Assembly (NCBI GenBank): GCA_030841765.1
Contig: JAUUSS010000013.1
Location: forward strand, 1-30,390
Reading direction: 5' to 3'
Source of the DNA: Collinsella aerofaciens
GTDB taxonomy: Bacteria > Actinomycetota > Coriobacteriia > Coriobacteriales > Coriobacteriaceae
Length of the DNA: 30,390 nucleotides
The translations under genes and the position numbers were made by a program. The notes beneath the pieces were generated by a model that saw only the letters and a program-made list of their open reading frames with translations, had not been told where the DNA came from and made no database searches. Below, piece by piece: positions 13,505-22,150 of the stretch; the first letter of the stretch is position 1; every line of letters begins with the position of its first letter.

Positions 13505-14971
13505 ATGAACGAAAACGAGCTGACCGGTCTGCTCGAGTCTTTAAGGCGCATGGGCTCGGACGATCTTAACGTCGAGGTCAAGGAGAGCGCCACGACGCTT
13601 TCCCGCGACGTATGGGAAACGGTTAGCGCATTCGCGAATACCGCTGGCGGAATTATCGTGCTCGGCGTGAGCGAGCGCGCGGGCTTTGTCCCGGTTGAGA
13701 ACTTTGAGACCGAGAAGGTGCTCAACCAATTCGTAGCGGGCATGGGTGATGCCGGCGGGCGCGGAAAACTGGCCAATCCGCCCAAATACACCATTGAACG
13801 CGTGGAGCTCCAGGGCACCGTGGTTCTGGTCATCACGATTGAGGAGCTCGACCCGTCGAGCAAGCCTTGTTATGTCATAGAGCGGGGCGCTCAAGGCGGC
13901 AGCTACAAACGCATCGATGATAAAGATGTTCCGCTCTCGTCGACCGAGGTCCTGTCCTTGTCATCGTATGAACGGGCGAGCCCCAGTGATCGCGATGCAG
14001 TGCCCGGCGCGGTCGCAGGCGATCTTGACGAGGCCCTGGTCGACCGCACGATAGAGCGTGCTTTCTCACTGACACCTCGTGCGATGCGCGGCGCGCCGGA
14101 CAAGAAAACGAAGCTGGAGCGCCTGAATTTCCTCGACTCGCAGGGCAATGTTACTAAGGCCGGGCTCCTGGCCGCGGGTGCCTATCCCCAGCAGTTCTAT
14201 CCCAAGCTCTTTATCGATGTGGCGGTCTATGCCGGAACGCAGAAGGGCGCGGCGGGGTCGTTGAGGTTCATGGACCGTACGATCTGCGAGGGGACGTTGG
14301 GTGAAATGATCTCGGATGCCGTCGCGGCGGTCGCCAAGAATTTGCGGCGAACCTCGATGATCAAAGGCGTCTCGCGTGTCGACTCGCTGGAGATTCCCGA
14401 GGAGGTCCTGCGCGAGGCAATCGCCAACGCCGTAATCCACCGAGAATACGGAGACCGGTTCTGTGGGCAGTCGATCGCTGTTGACGTCTTTGATGACCGT
14501 ATCGAAGTGACGAACCCCGGCGGCCTATACGGAGGAAAGACTCGCGAGAACCTGTTTGACGGCAGCTCCCGATGTCGCAATGCGACGCTTGTGAAACTGA
14601 TGTCGATTGTCCCGCTGCCGGATGGCGCAGGTTCGCCGGCTGAGGGCAATGGCTCGGGCATCCCGATGATGATCGATGCCATGCGCGCGCATGGTCTGGC
14701 CGGGCCCCTGTTCTGCCCGGGATTCGATCGGTTCAAGGTCGTACTTTACCGTTCAAAGATCGAGCCGGTCGATCATGGCGGGGGCTTAATTGTGACGGCA
14801 CTCAAACACTACGGCGAGCTGGGGACGCGCGAGCTGGCAGAGCACACAGGGCTCACAATTTCCCAGGTTAGGTCGCGCGTCAACGCGCTCATTGCTCAAG
14901 GCGAGCTTGAGCCCACGGCGCCGGCGACGAGCCGCAACCGCAAGTATCGACTGTCGGAGCGCGTGGGATAG
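13505..14971 (+). CDS. AlbA_2 / HATPase / winged-helix regulator-like protein
   Basis: Protein of 488 aa with three parts. The N-terminus (about 10-130) is a Schlafen-type AlbA_2 putative nucleic-acid-binding domain: LNVEVKESATTL, FANTAGGIIVLGV, then VITIEELDPSSKPCY and GSYKRIDDKD. The middle (about 290-410) is an HATPase_c_4-type region: EEVLREAIANAVIHREY, GQSIAVDVFDDRIEVTNPGGL, GNGSGIPMM. The last 65 residues (GELGTRELAEHTGLTISQVRSRVNALIAQGELE) form a winged helix. Such proteins are usually called ATP-binding or transcriptional regulators; some relatives sit in defence loci. The ATG at 13505 has AGGA 7 nt upstream (13494-13497); a GTG at 13499 is too close to it. The duplicated dyad region upstream suggests autoregulation. 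Confidence 0.85.
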   Translation: MNENELTGLLESLRRMGSDDLNVEVKESATTLSRDVWETVSAFANTAGGIIVLGVSERAGFVPVENFETEKVLNQFVAGMGDAGGRGKLANPPKYTIERVELQGTVVLVITIEELDPSSKPCYVIERGAQGGSYKRIDDKDVPLSSTEVLSLSSYERASPSDRDAVPGAVAGDLDEALVDRTIERAFSLTPRAMRGAPDKKTKLERLNFLDSQGNVTKAGLLAAGAYPQQFYPKLFIDVAVYAGTQKGAAGSLRFMDRTICEGTLGEMISDAVAAVAKNLRRTSMIKGVSRVDSLEIPEEVLREAIANAVIHREYGDRFCGQSIAVDVFDDRIEVTNPGGLYGGKTRENLFDGSSRCRNATLVKLMSIVPLPDGAGSPAEGNGSGIPMMIDAMRAHGLAGPLFCPGFDRFKVVLYRSKIEPVDHGGGLIVTALKHYGELGTRELAEHTGLTISQVRSRVNALIAQGELEPTAPATSRNRKYRLSERVG

Positions 14972-14976
14972 ATGCG

Positions 14977-15025
14977 TTAGTGGACGAGGCGACCCAATAA
15001 TCGACCCTCGATTGGCGTCCATTAA
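14977..15025. terminator. possible hairpin between convergent genes
   Basis: TTAGTGGACG (14977-14986) pairs with CGTCCATTAA (15016-15025), and AATCGA/TCGATT pairs inside. It lies between the AlbA_2 gene and the convergent hypothetical gene. No U-tract is seen, so its role as a terminator is uncertain. Confidence 0.4.
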
Positions 15026-15071
15026 GGTAAAGCGGTTGTTGCCCAGTCGACGGTGATGCTAAAGACTCGGC

Positions 15072-15563
15072 TTACGCCGGCATGGCCCCGAACCCGTCTA
15101 TCAGGAACAGCCTAAGAACCAGCTTGATGACATTTCCCGGTTTGACTTCTGCCGCGTCAAAGACGTGGCGCTCGGCGAGCTCGCTGCAGTATGCATAGAT
15201 GTCGCGGATAAGGTCCGCGCCCGAGAGCGTAAACATGTAGCCTGCGTCCGAAAGCGTATTGGGCGCGGCGGGCAATTTGGTCATGCGACAAAAGGTCAAC
15301 AGGTCGGGCGCCATAGCGTCCTGGTAGCCAAGATGGCTGCCGTCTTCTTGTGCGACGAGTTCCAGCTGGCGTACTCGATTCAGCGCCGCTGCCAGCACAA
15401 AGCTCGGTGTGGGAGCATTGACGTCCTCCGTGCTCGCCACGAGTCTGCCCGCCGCCTGCGTGACAAGCCAAGCGACCTCGCGCTGGCAACGCACGGCCTT
15501 GCGCGTAACCGGCTTGATGGACGAAGAAGAAACGCTTCCCTTAGGCGGATTCGAAACAGCCAC
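15072..15563 (-). CDS. hypothetical protein, 163 aa
   Basis: I do not recognise this protein. It reads with a GTG start at 15563, supported by GGGAGG 5 nt upstream. The first 20 residues are polar (NPPKGSVSSSSIKP); the rest alternates hydrophobic and charged residues in a mainly helical pattern, ending VIKLVLRLFLIDGFGAMPA. There are no obvious catalytic motifs, transmembrane segments or signal peptide. It is convergent with the AlbA_2 gene and divergent from the HNH gene. A TATACT that could be its -10 box lies at 15621-15626 on the minus strand. Codon use resembles neighbouring genes, and the length and start context make a real gene likely. Confidence 0.65.
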   Translation of the reverse strand: MAVSNPPKGSVSSSSIKPVTRKAVRCQREVAWLVTQAAGRLVASTEDVNAPTPSFVLAAALNRVRQLELVAQEDGSHLGYQDAMAPDLLTFCRMTKLPAAPNTLSDAGYMFTLSGADLIRDIYAYCSELAERHVFDAAEVKPGNVIKLVLRLFLIDGFGAMPA

Positions 15564-15778
15564 AAGAACCTCCCATGAACGACCCGGCCCAACAAGCCCG
15601 GATGAAACACGTGCTACATCAGTATACAGGGAAGTGGGGTAGCGGGGTACAAGCGCGCCAGCGGCAAACCGAGAGCATCAACGATGTGCCGATCGCGGAA
15701 TGAGATCTCGTAATAATTGACTCTCGGCCATATTATTGAGGGGCATGACTCGCGTTCGTATGGTTGTAGGTGCTGGCG

Positions 15779-16861
15779 ATGAACGACATTGACCTTGCTG
15801 TTCCGTTGATGGATGGACCAAGCTATGACCGCGCCTGCAGTCTCGTGCCTTCCGAATACGTTGAGGCATGGGAGTGGTTTCTGGGTGAGGAACAGCGCGG
15901 CGGCGTTTGGACCAGCCTTCCGCACCACACCAAGGAAGATAGTCCTCAGTATCAGTACCGTTTGAGAATTGGCTCGGACTTCTTTCCCGTAACGCGGGAT
16001 TCAGGGATCTTCTGGCCGGGCCAGGATCGGGTGAAGCAAGATCCCAATAAGATCTTTGCGCTTTCGGTCCATAACTCTAAAAAGAGCTTCTACACCGATG
16101 TGCCTCCGCTCTATTTGGATGACGGTACGTGGGTCATTAAGTATTCGGTCCAAGCGCCAGGAGCCGTTGGTTCTCGAGACCAGAATTACAACCGTAAAAT
16201 GCTCAACTGCATGGAATGTGGCGTCCCAGTCGGAGTCATATTTGCAACCGAGGTGGGCTATAAGGTGCTCGGCCTTGCGTTTGTTGAGCGGTTCGAGCCC
16301 GAAAATGGATGGTTTGTTCTGCACGGTCCTGTTCATAAAGGCGGACCGGACCCTCGTTTTGCGCCCGACATGAGTTATCTGAAGCACATACCCGTCGATA
16401 TTGAGTTTGCCGGACAGGGTGCGACCGACGACGAAAAGGTCCGCTATGCGTTAAGGCGCGAGCGATTGGGGCAGCAATGGTTCCGCAAGCAGCTCGTTGC
16501 CGCCTATGATGGCCGTTGCGCGGTGTCGGACTGCGGCGTCAGCGAAGCTCTGGAGGCTGCACATATCGAGAATTACTCGGGACCCAAATCGCAGGTTGCC
16601 AGCAACGGTATTCTGCTTCGGCGCGATCTTCATTCCCTATTTGATGCTCACCTGATTTCGTTTGAGCCTGTTTGCGGCGAATATCGGCTGTGCGGATCGT
16701 ACCTGCTGGATAAGACCGACTACGCTTCCTTTGCGGGTGCGACGCTAAGGCAGCCGGATGAGCGTCAGTGGCGACCCGATACGGTGTTTCTTGAGGCCCA
16801 TCGCATTGAGTTCGATCGCTCGGAAAAGAAGCGTGAAAAGGCGGGGCTTCTGCCGTATTAG
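15779..16861 (+). CDS. HNH endonuclease with SRA/PUA-like N-terminus
   Basis: Protein of 360 aa. The C-terminal third is an HNH_2-type nuclease: a zinc pair Cys247 and Cys252 in GRCAVSDCG, His262 in AAHIENY, Asn276 in SNGILLRRD and His285 in DLHSLFD, so all three HNH residues are present. The N-terminal part (about 45-190) includes IGSDFFPVTRD, IKYSVQAPG, NRKMLNCMECGVPVGVIF and YKVLGLAFVERFE. This pattern recalls SRA/PUA-like modified-base readers fused to HNH in type IV restriction enzymes such as McrA relatives, but that part is inference. ATG 15779 is preferred to GTG 15770 because the only ribosome-binding-like sequence (TAGG) lies at 15767-15770. No methyltransferase is adjacent, which also suits a modification-dependent enzyme. 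Confidence 0.75.
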   Translation: MNDIDLAVPLMDGPSYDRACSLVPSEYVEAWEWFLGEEQRGGVWTSLPHHTKEDSPQYQYRLRIGSDFFPVTRDSGIFWPGQDRVKQDPNKIFALSVHNSKKSFYTDVPPLYLDDGTWVIKYSVQAPGAVGSRDQNYNRKMLNCMECGVPVGVIFATEVGYKVLGLAFVERFEPENGWFVLHGPVHKGGPDPRFAPDMSYLKHIPVDIEFAGQGATDDEKVRYALRRERLGQQWFRKQLVAAYDGRCAVSDCGVSEALEAAHIENYSGPKSQVASNGILLRRDLHSLFDAHLISFEPVCGEYRLCGSYLLDKTDYASFAGATLRQPDERQWRPDTVFLEAHRIEFDRSEKKREKAGLLPY

Positions 16862-16983
16862 CGTATTTGGCTTTGGCATTCTTTGACGATCGTGTTGTTT
16901 GATCGGATCGCGTGGCGATGCAATCTCGCGCACGCCCGCCGGTGCATGCTCTTCCTGATTTGTATAGCGAGAGGGGAGCGTAT

Positions 16984-17268
16984 ATGAGCTGGCGAGGCGA
17001 TATTGCGATGGGGAAGTACGGAAAACTGCCGTGTGCCCTTATAGACAACAATATGTTTCCGAGCGTAGAGGTTGATTGCGCGTCGTTTGTCGTCACCTGC
17101 CCTTGCTGCGGCTCGCAAATACCGTGTCTCGACATTCGGTTTATCGATGCGCGCGACAGACTCAGCGACGAAGTGAGAAAACGGACAGGCGTTCATATGC
17201 CGGTGTATCCGGAGAAATGCCCTGTTTGTGGCCTCGATATCGTGTACGACGCCGGCGACGAGGGATAG
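16984..17268 (+). CDS. small zinc-ribbon protein, 94 aa
   Basis: Two knuckles, CPCCGSQIPC near residue 38 and CPVCG near residue 82, could bind one zinc ion as a ribbon. The remainder is soluble and charged. The function is unknown. The start at 16984 follows GAGGGGAG by about 7 nt; the frame extends upstream but without a better site. It lies 122 nt after the HNH gene on the same strand and could share its transcript. It is convergent with the DUF5710 gene, which also has two Cys pairs, though no link is shown. Confidence 0.65.
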   Translation: MSWRGDIAMGKYGKLPCALIDNNMFPSVEVDCASFVVTCPCCGSQIPCLDIRFIDARDRLSDEVRKRTGVHMPVYPEKCPVCGLDIVYDAGDEG

Positions 17269-17305
17269 GTGATGCGGAGGAGTTGGCTGTGAGTGTCTTT
17301 TGCCT

Positions 17306-17992
17306 CTACAAATAAATCCCCTCACCGAGTTGCTTGTGGAACTCGGCGTGATGGTCGCGTGCCCAGGTAAAGAGCGCCTGGTCAAAGTCGGTACGCGTGA
17401 CCGGGACGCCAAAGACGCCGGCAACTTCGACGCGTATAAACTCCAGTGCCGGCAGCTTGTTGATGGCAGTGAGGGCAAACGGGGACGAGGGCTCCTCGAA
17501 CAGATAGCGGCTGCCTTGCAGCGCGTCGCAACTGGTGCACGTGTTGCCGAGCGACGGGGCTTTGGAGGCTCGCGCGCCTACGGGCTTGTAGCCGCAGCGC
17601 TTATGAAGGTAGTCACGGATCTCGCCCGGTACGCAGCCAAGAGCGGGCACGATGGCGAGTGCGTTGGCGTTGGCCGTGTCGATGGCAATGTACCCGGCTT
17701 CGTTGGGCGCGTGCGCGATGGCGATGCTCTCGTCGTTATCGGTTCGATAGGGAATGCCGAAGGCTGCGACCGAGGTCTCTTTGTGACACTTCCAGCACTC
17801 GCGCTTGCCCAGTACTAGATATATATACGGCGCTGAGGGGTCGGATCGGTCAACACCGGGCAGCCACTCGGCAAAGGGCTCGGGGTTGACGCCGCTGGGT
17901 ACATACCAGATCTTCTTGGTCCGGTCCCATTTGGCGCCCAGCGCCTTGGCTTCTTCTTTGTGCGAAAAGGGGACATCGAGCTCGGTGCGCAT
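17306..17992 (-). CDS. DUF5710-domain protein
   Basis: Protein of 228 aa. The N-terminal 45 residues match the DUF5710 pattern: LDVPFSHKEEAKALGAKW, then KKIWYVPSGVNPEPFAEWLP, a short module also seen in primase- and conjugation-related proteins. Two Cys pairs, CWKCHKE near residue 65 and CTSCDAL near residue 150, may bind zinc. The final part (VPVTRTDFDQALFTWARDHHAEFHKQLG) is helical and unassigned. The ATG at 17992 follows AAGGAG with a 5-nt gap; an upstream ATG at 18028 has no such site. The domain is often found in mobile-element proteins, which fits its place at the end of the accessory stretch beside a tRNA. Confidence 0.7.
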   Translation of the reverse strand: MRTELDVPFSHKEEAKALGAKWDRTKKIWYVPSGVNPEPFAEWLPGVDRSDPSAPYIYLVLGKRECWKCHKETSVAAFGIPYRTDNDESIAIAHAPNEAGYIAIDTANANALAIVPALGCVPGEIRDYLHKRCGYKPVGARASKAPSLGNTCTSCDALQGSRYLFEEPSSPFALTAINKLPALEFIRVEVAGVFGVPVTRTDFDQALFTWARDHHAEFHKQLGEGIYL

Positions 17993-18172
17993 GGCGGCTC
18001 CTTGGTGCTGCAGGTGCAAGTGGCTCAAGGATACCGCAGGGCGCAGACATCGCGGCGTTTTGCTGAGAAGTTGCGGTGCGGACTGATTGGTTATGCCGAT
18101 GAATAGATCGGCAAGTAGATGGTCGGCTTTTGGCTAGTTGGGCGGTTGGAGCTGCCAGCTGATTTGGCGACA

Positions 18173-18210
18173 TAAAACAAAACAGCCCAGAGGACATAGC
18201 CTCTGAGCTG
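18173..18210 (-). terminator. terminator of tRNA-Val
   Basis: 11-bp stem (18183-18193 with 18200-18210, one G-U pair) with a 6-nt loop, followed on the minus strand by TTTTGTTTT. It starts 9 nt after the tRNA CCA end. Confidence 0.9.
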
Positions 18211-18218
18211 CGAACATT

Positions 18219-18293
18219 TGGTGGGCGTTAGAAGATTTGAACTTCTGACCTCTTCCGTGTCAGGGAAGCGCTCTCCCCCTGAGCTAAACGCCC
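18219..18293 (-). tRNA. tRNA-Val (anticodon GAC)
   Basis: A complete cloverleaf is read on the minus strand: acceptor GGGCGTT pairs with AACGCCC, the D arm holds AGCTCAGG..GAG, the anticodon stem CTTCC/GGAAG closes the loop CTGACAC with GAC (positions 18259-18261), and the T arm holds the GTTCAAATC loop. The CCA end is encoded (18219-18221). It stands alone, with its own promoter and terminator. Confidence 0.96.
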
Positions 18294-18322
18294 GATCAAG
18301 GGTGCGCAAGCGCGCAAGGGAT

Positions 18323-18351
18323 AATATAACGGAGCCTGAACTCGGTGGCAA
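18323..18351 (-). promoter_or_regulatory. promoter of tRNA-Val
   Basis: Minus strand -35 TTGCCA (18346-18351), 17-nt spacer, -10 TATATT (18323-18328), about 30 nt before the mature 5' end. The rest of the gap up to the EamA gene (18294-18582) holds no supported gene. Confidence 0.8.
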
Positions 18352-18582
18352 GAACATTTTTAAAAATCGCTTACATTGTGGAATTCGGGGGCTTTGTCGC
18401 ATCCATTTCAAAAGAGCCTGCTGCCGCGATTTGGCTGTCGCATAATGCAAGGCCATTGCGGTATCGAGCTATGGAAAGACGCCTGCGGAATTGTCCTACC
18501 GATAAGCGGACAAGCCTCCAGCTGGTGACTTCGCCGTGGTAAGGTAAGCCGAATTGTTTCCAGGCTGTTTCGGGGGAGTGGA

Positions 18583-19605
18583 ATGAGCAAAGAGTGTGTC
18601 GAGCAGGTCGAAGGCGCAGGGGCTTCGGTGCCGATGACCGATATATCGAACATTGATGTGCCCGAGGGCACCGACGAGCTCAGCCGCAACACCCGTCGCG
18701 CATGGCGCGACCGCCTGAACAGCGCTTCGACGCGCAAGATGATCACGGGCGTCTTGGCTACGCTGGTGGGCGGTTCGTTTTGGGGCTTCTCGGGCACCAG
18801 CGCGAGTTTTTTGTTCGATACCTACCATGTCGATACGCTGTGGCTTATGAGCGTGCGTCAGATTCTCGCCGGCCTGCTCTTTATGGCTGTGGTTGTCACG
18901 CGCGACCGCGCACGCCTGGTCAAGCTTTGGACGACGCCCGCTGATCGCAAGCAGCTGCTGCTCTTTACCGCTTTTGGCCTGCTGTTCAACCAGTTTTGCT
19001 ATCTTTCGGCCGTGCGCCTGACGAACGCCGGAACCGCGACGGTGCTCCAGTGCCTGCAGCTCGTTATCATCATGGGCTACGCCTGCGTGACCGATCGCCG
19101 CATGCCGCGTACTCGCGAAGTCATCGGCATTGGCCTGGCTCTGGGTGGAACCTTTTTAATCGCCACCGGCGGCGACCCTACCAGCCTGAATATCTCGCCG
19201 CTTGGCCTGGCAGCAGGTCTTATGTGTGCGGTCAGCGCCGCGTGTATGGCGGTGATTCCCGCCAAGATCCTGCCCGAATACGGCAGCCCCATCGTCACGG
19301 GTTCGGCAATGCTCACGGCGGGCGTGGTCTCATGTGCCTTCGTGCAGCCCTGGGCGCATATGCCGGCGCTCGACGCTGCCGGCATCGAGGCGCTCGCGGT
19401 GTTCGTGGTTATCGGCTCGTTTTTTGCTTACATGCTCTATATGCAGGGCGTTAAGGACATCGGCTCGGTGCGCGCGAGCCTCATCGGAACTGTGGAGCCG
19501 GTTTCGGCGACCATCACCAGCGCCGTTATGCTGGGGACGGTGTTTTTGCCGACCGACCTTATCGGCTTTGTCATGATCATCGTGATGATGTTCCTCACGG
19601 TGTAG
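18583..19605 (+). CDS. EamA/DMT-superfamily transporter
   Basis: Integral membrane protein of 340 aa from the drug/metabolite transporter superfamily, with two EamA repeats and about ten hydrophobic helices from residue 60 on. Characteristic segments are GGSFWGFSGTSASFLF, VRQILAGLLFM, LLFNQFCYLSAVRLTNAGTATVLQ in the first half and GTVEPVSATITSAVMLGTVFLPTDLIGFVMI at the end of the second. The first 55 residues are a polar cytoplasmic tail rich in acidic then basic residues, longer than usual. The substrate cannot be predicted; relatives export amino acids or other small metabolites. GGGGGAG at 18572-18578 precedes ATG 18583. No clear terminator follows before the DUF4012 gene. Confidence 0.9.
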   Translation: MSKECVEQVEGAGASVPMTDISNIDVPEGTDELSRNTRRAWRDRLNSASTRKMITGVLATLVGGSFWGFSGTSASFLFDTYHVDTLWLMSVRQILAGLLFMAVVVTRDRARLVKLWTTPADRKQLLLFTAFGLLFNQFCYLSAVRLTNAGTATVLQCLQLVIIMGYACVTDRRMPRTREVIGIGLALGGTFLIATGGDPTSLNISPLGLAAGLMCAVSAACMAVIPAKILPEYGSPIVTGSAMLTAGVVSCAFVQPWAHMPALDAAGIEALAVFVVIGSFFAYMLYMQGVKDIGSVRASLIGTVEPVSATITSAVMLGTVFLPTDLIGFVMIIVMMFLTV

Positions 19606-19754
19606 CTGGCGCCGCTGCCAAGACGGAAAAGGTGTTGTGCCGCATTTTCGCCAATTGATGTCCGTGTCTGGAGTTTAGCTGTCGATGCTCAAAATGCCAT
19701 AAACTAGTAATGTTATGGACTTTTTCATTGCGACTCAATTGCGAGGATTTCTTT

Positions 19755-22067
19755 ATGGCTGGTAATCACTTTAAGGGCAGCGATAGCGGCCGTCCTGCAG
19801 TTCCGCCGCGTCCGAACGGGGCTGGTAAGGCCGGCACGCCGGGGGGCGCTGGACAGGGCGGTTCCGGTAAGCGCGTGTCCCCGGGCGAGACAGCGATGTT
19901 TACCGCTCTGTACGAGCAGTCTCAAAAGGCAAAAAAGACCGGCCGTGCAAGAGGGAATGTCTTTGCGGGCGGTGCAACCTCCACGTCGCAGCCGAGCGGG
20001 GCTCCTTCGGTACCCGCGAACAACGCAGGTGCTGCCAACTCCGCGAATGCCGCCGGCAACGTTAATGCCGGCAAGGCCGCCAACAATACTCCCTCTGCCG
20101 GCGGCGCGGGGCTTACGGGTAACCTTGGCACGATTTACACCGGCGCCTCCGAGACTGGCACGTTCGCCCGCCTGGATGATAGCGGTGCCGAGTTTGCGGG
20201 CTCGGGTTCCAAGGAAGATTATTACGATTTTGGCTTGAACTACGGTAGCGACGCTTCGTCGAGTTCGACCTCTGACGGTCTGGTCCGTCATCGCCATCGC
20301 AAGGGTGAGCGCAAAAAGCGTCATACTGGCGCCATTGTTGCCGCTGTAGTCGCGGTGCTTCTCGTTGCGCTTGGCGCAAGCGGCTTTATGCTGCTTAACT
20401 CGGCAAAGACCGTAAAGAGCGAAGCGAAGGAGGCTGTCGAGATCGTCGGTGGCCTTAAGGACAAGGTCACGTCGGGCGATTTTTCGACGCTGCCTGACGA
20501 CGCGAAGAAGATCGATGAGCTCTGCGACAGCATGAAGGCGGAGACTTCGAGCCCGCTGTGGACGGCGGCTTCGTTTATCCCGGTGTATGGCAGCGACATC
20601 AACGCAGCCCGCACCATGATTGATGCCCTGTCCGATGTCTCGAGCAACGCGTTGGTTCCCATGGCCGACAACCTTTCGCAGGCCACGCCCGGCAAGCTGT
20701 TCCAGGACGGCATGATTAACGTGTCCGCGCTGCAGGCGGTCGCCGATTCGCTTTCCAGCAGCTCGAAGGTGTTCAAGAGCGCCAACGAGAAGATCCAGGG
20801 CATTGGCGATACTCATATTTCCCAGGTGACCGAGCTGGTCGATAAGGCCAAGGACGGCTTTGCCACCCTCAACGGCGCGGTTGACGCGGCGGAGAAGGTC
20901 GCCCCCGTCCTTCCCCAGATGCTCGGCGCCAACGGCCAGACGCGCAACTACCTTGTGTACGCCATGAACAACGTCGAGATTCGTGCCTGCGGCGGCTTTG
21001 GCGGTTCGCAGGGCCTGATTTCGGTCACCGACGGCCAGATGTCGATTGGCGAGTTTATTCCCCGCATTGGACTCAGCGAGGATGAGGCAGTCGAGAGCGT
21101 CGACGAAGAGGATGAGGCGCTGTTCGGCAACCACAGCAACCTGTACAACTCGGGCAATACCTATTCGCCTGATTGGCCCCGCAACTCGCAGCGTGTCGCC
21201 GCGCTGTGGAAGTCCCAGTATGGACAGGATGTTGATGGCGTCATCGGTATCGACCCGGTGTTCCTGCAGTATCTGCTGGGCCTGGTCGGTAATGTCTCGC
21301 TGCCCGACGGAACGGTTGTCGACGGCACCAACGCCGCAAAGGTCCTCATGCACGATGTGTACTGGAACTATCCGGTCGAGGAGTCGGACGGCATCTTTGC
21401 ATCCGTCGCCAGCGCTGCCTTCGACAAGATTCTCGGTGGCATCGGTGACGTCGACGTTACAAAGCTTGTCGGTGCATTCGAGCGCGGTGCCGAAGAGGGC
21501 CGTCTGATTGCTTGGATGAGAAACGATGATGAGCAGAATGCCATCAAAGAGACGGGCATTGACGCTTCGCTGCCCGATCCGGATGATCCGAGTGCCGATC
21601 CCGTTGCCGGCGTTTACTTTAACAACCTGAGCTTCTCCAAGCTCGACTGGTATCTGAACGCCGACACACAGATCGGCCAGGGCATCAAGAACGGCGACGG
21701 CACGTGCTCGTATCGCATCACCGTTACTCTGACGAACATCATGACGCAGGAGGAGGCAGGCAAGCTGCCCGACTACGTTGCGGCGAGCGCACCCGATGCC
21801 GCGCGTGACGACGAACGCCTGAATGTCTCGTTGTTTGCCCCGACGGGCGGCAACATCAGTGACCTTACGGTTGAGGGCACACAGTTTGGTCTTGGCGCCG
21901 CTACGTGGCATGGAATCCCCTTCTATTCGGGCACCGTTGACCTGCATGCTGGCGAGACGACGACGATCACATATACGCTGACCACGTCAGCCGAGGCGGG
22001 GGACAAGCCGCTTACGCTGCGTCAGACTCCTACATGCCAGGCGGCTCGCGACAGCGCGTCGGCGTAG
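19755..22067 (+). CDS. membrane-anchored DUF4012 protein
   Basis: Protein of 770 aa. Residues 1-185 are low complexity, rich in Gly, Ala, Asn and Ser, probably disordered and cytoplasmic, ending in a basic patch RHRHRKGERKKRH. One transmembrane helix follows (about 191-215, TGAIVAAVVAVLLVALGASG), so the long C-terminal part should be outside the cell. That part carries a DUF4012 domain: a helical stretch, then NYLVYAMNNVEIRACGGFGGSQGLISV, WPRNSQRVAALWKSQYGQDVDGVIGIDPVFLQYLLGLVG-like and LMHDVYWNYP segments. DUF4012 proteins occur in actinobacteria, often near cell-surface polysaccharide genes; their biochemical role is not established. GAGGA at 19743-19747 selects ATG 19755 over the upstream start at 19710. 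A hairpin separates it from glmM, a cell-wall precursor gene. Confidence 0.85.
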   Translation: MAGNHFKGSDSGRPAVPPRPNGAGKAGTPGGAGQGGSGKRVSPGETAMFTALYEQSQKAKKTGRARGNVFAGGATSTSQPSGAPSVPANNAGAANSANAAGNVNAGKAANNTPSAGGAGLTGNLGTIYTGASETGTFARLDDSGAEFAGSGSKEDYYDFGLNYGSDASSSSTSDGLVRHRHRKGERKKRHTGAIVAAVVAVLLVALGASGFMLLNSAKTVKSEAKEAVEIVGGLKDKVTSGDFSTLPDDAKKIDELCDSMKAETSSPLWTAASFIPVYGSDINAARTMIDALSDVSSNALVPMADNLSQATPGKLFQDGMINVSALQAVADSLSSSSKVFKSANEKIQGIGDTHISQVTELVDKAKDGFATLNGAVDAAEKVAPVLPQMLGANGQTRNYLVYAMNNVEIRACGGFGGSQGLISVTDGQMSIGEFIPRIGLSEDEAVESVDEEDEALFGNHSNLYNSGNTYSPDWPRNSQRVAALWKSQYGQDVDGVIGIDPVFLQYLLGLVGNVSLPDGTVVDGTNAAKVLMHDVYWNYPVEESDGIFASVASAAFDKILGGIGDVDVTKLVGAFERGAEEGRLIAWMRNDDEQNAIKETGIDASLPDPDDPSADPVAGVYFNNLSFSKLDWYLNADTQIGQGIKNGDGTCSYRITVTLTNIMTQEEAGKLPDYVAASAPDAARDDERLNVSLFAPTGGNISDLTVEGTQFGLGAATWHGIPFYSGTVDLHAGETTTITYTLTTSAEAGDKPLTLRQTPTCQAARDSASA

Positions 22068-22104
22068 GGTTTTTCTGGTAGCGCAGATAATCGAGTACCA
22101 TTTT

Positions 22105-22136
22105 GGGGCGGACAGGCAATCTGTTCGCCCCTATTT
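22105..22136 (+). terminator. terminator between DUF4012 gene and glmM
   Basis: Stem GGGGCGGACAG (22105-22115) with CTGTTCGCCCC (22121-22131), then TATTTT. It ends only a few bases before the glmM ribosome binding site (AAGGAG), so it could also attenuate read-through into glmM. Confidence 0.75.
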
Positions 22137-22150
22137 TGTAAGGAGAGCGC

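Noticed and set aside
18219..18293. tRNA-Val as integration site of a mobile island
   Set aside because: I found no integrase and no repeat of the tRNA 3' end elsewhere in the window.
18218..18445. Small plus-strand frame starting MVGVRRFELLTSS
   Set aside because: This is the well-known false translation of the antisense strand of a tRNA gene, here tRNA-Val.
19725..21947. 740-codon minus-strand frame opposite the DUF4012 gene
   Set aside because: Antisense shadow; the plus-strand protein has a ribosome binding site, membrane helix and family motifs.
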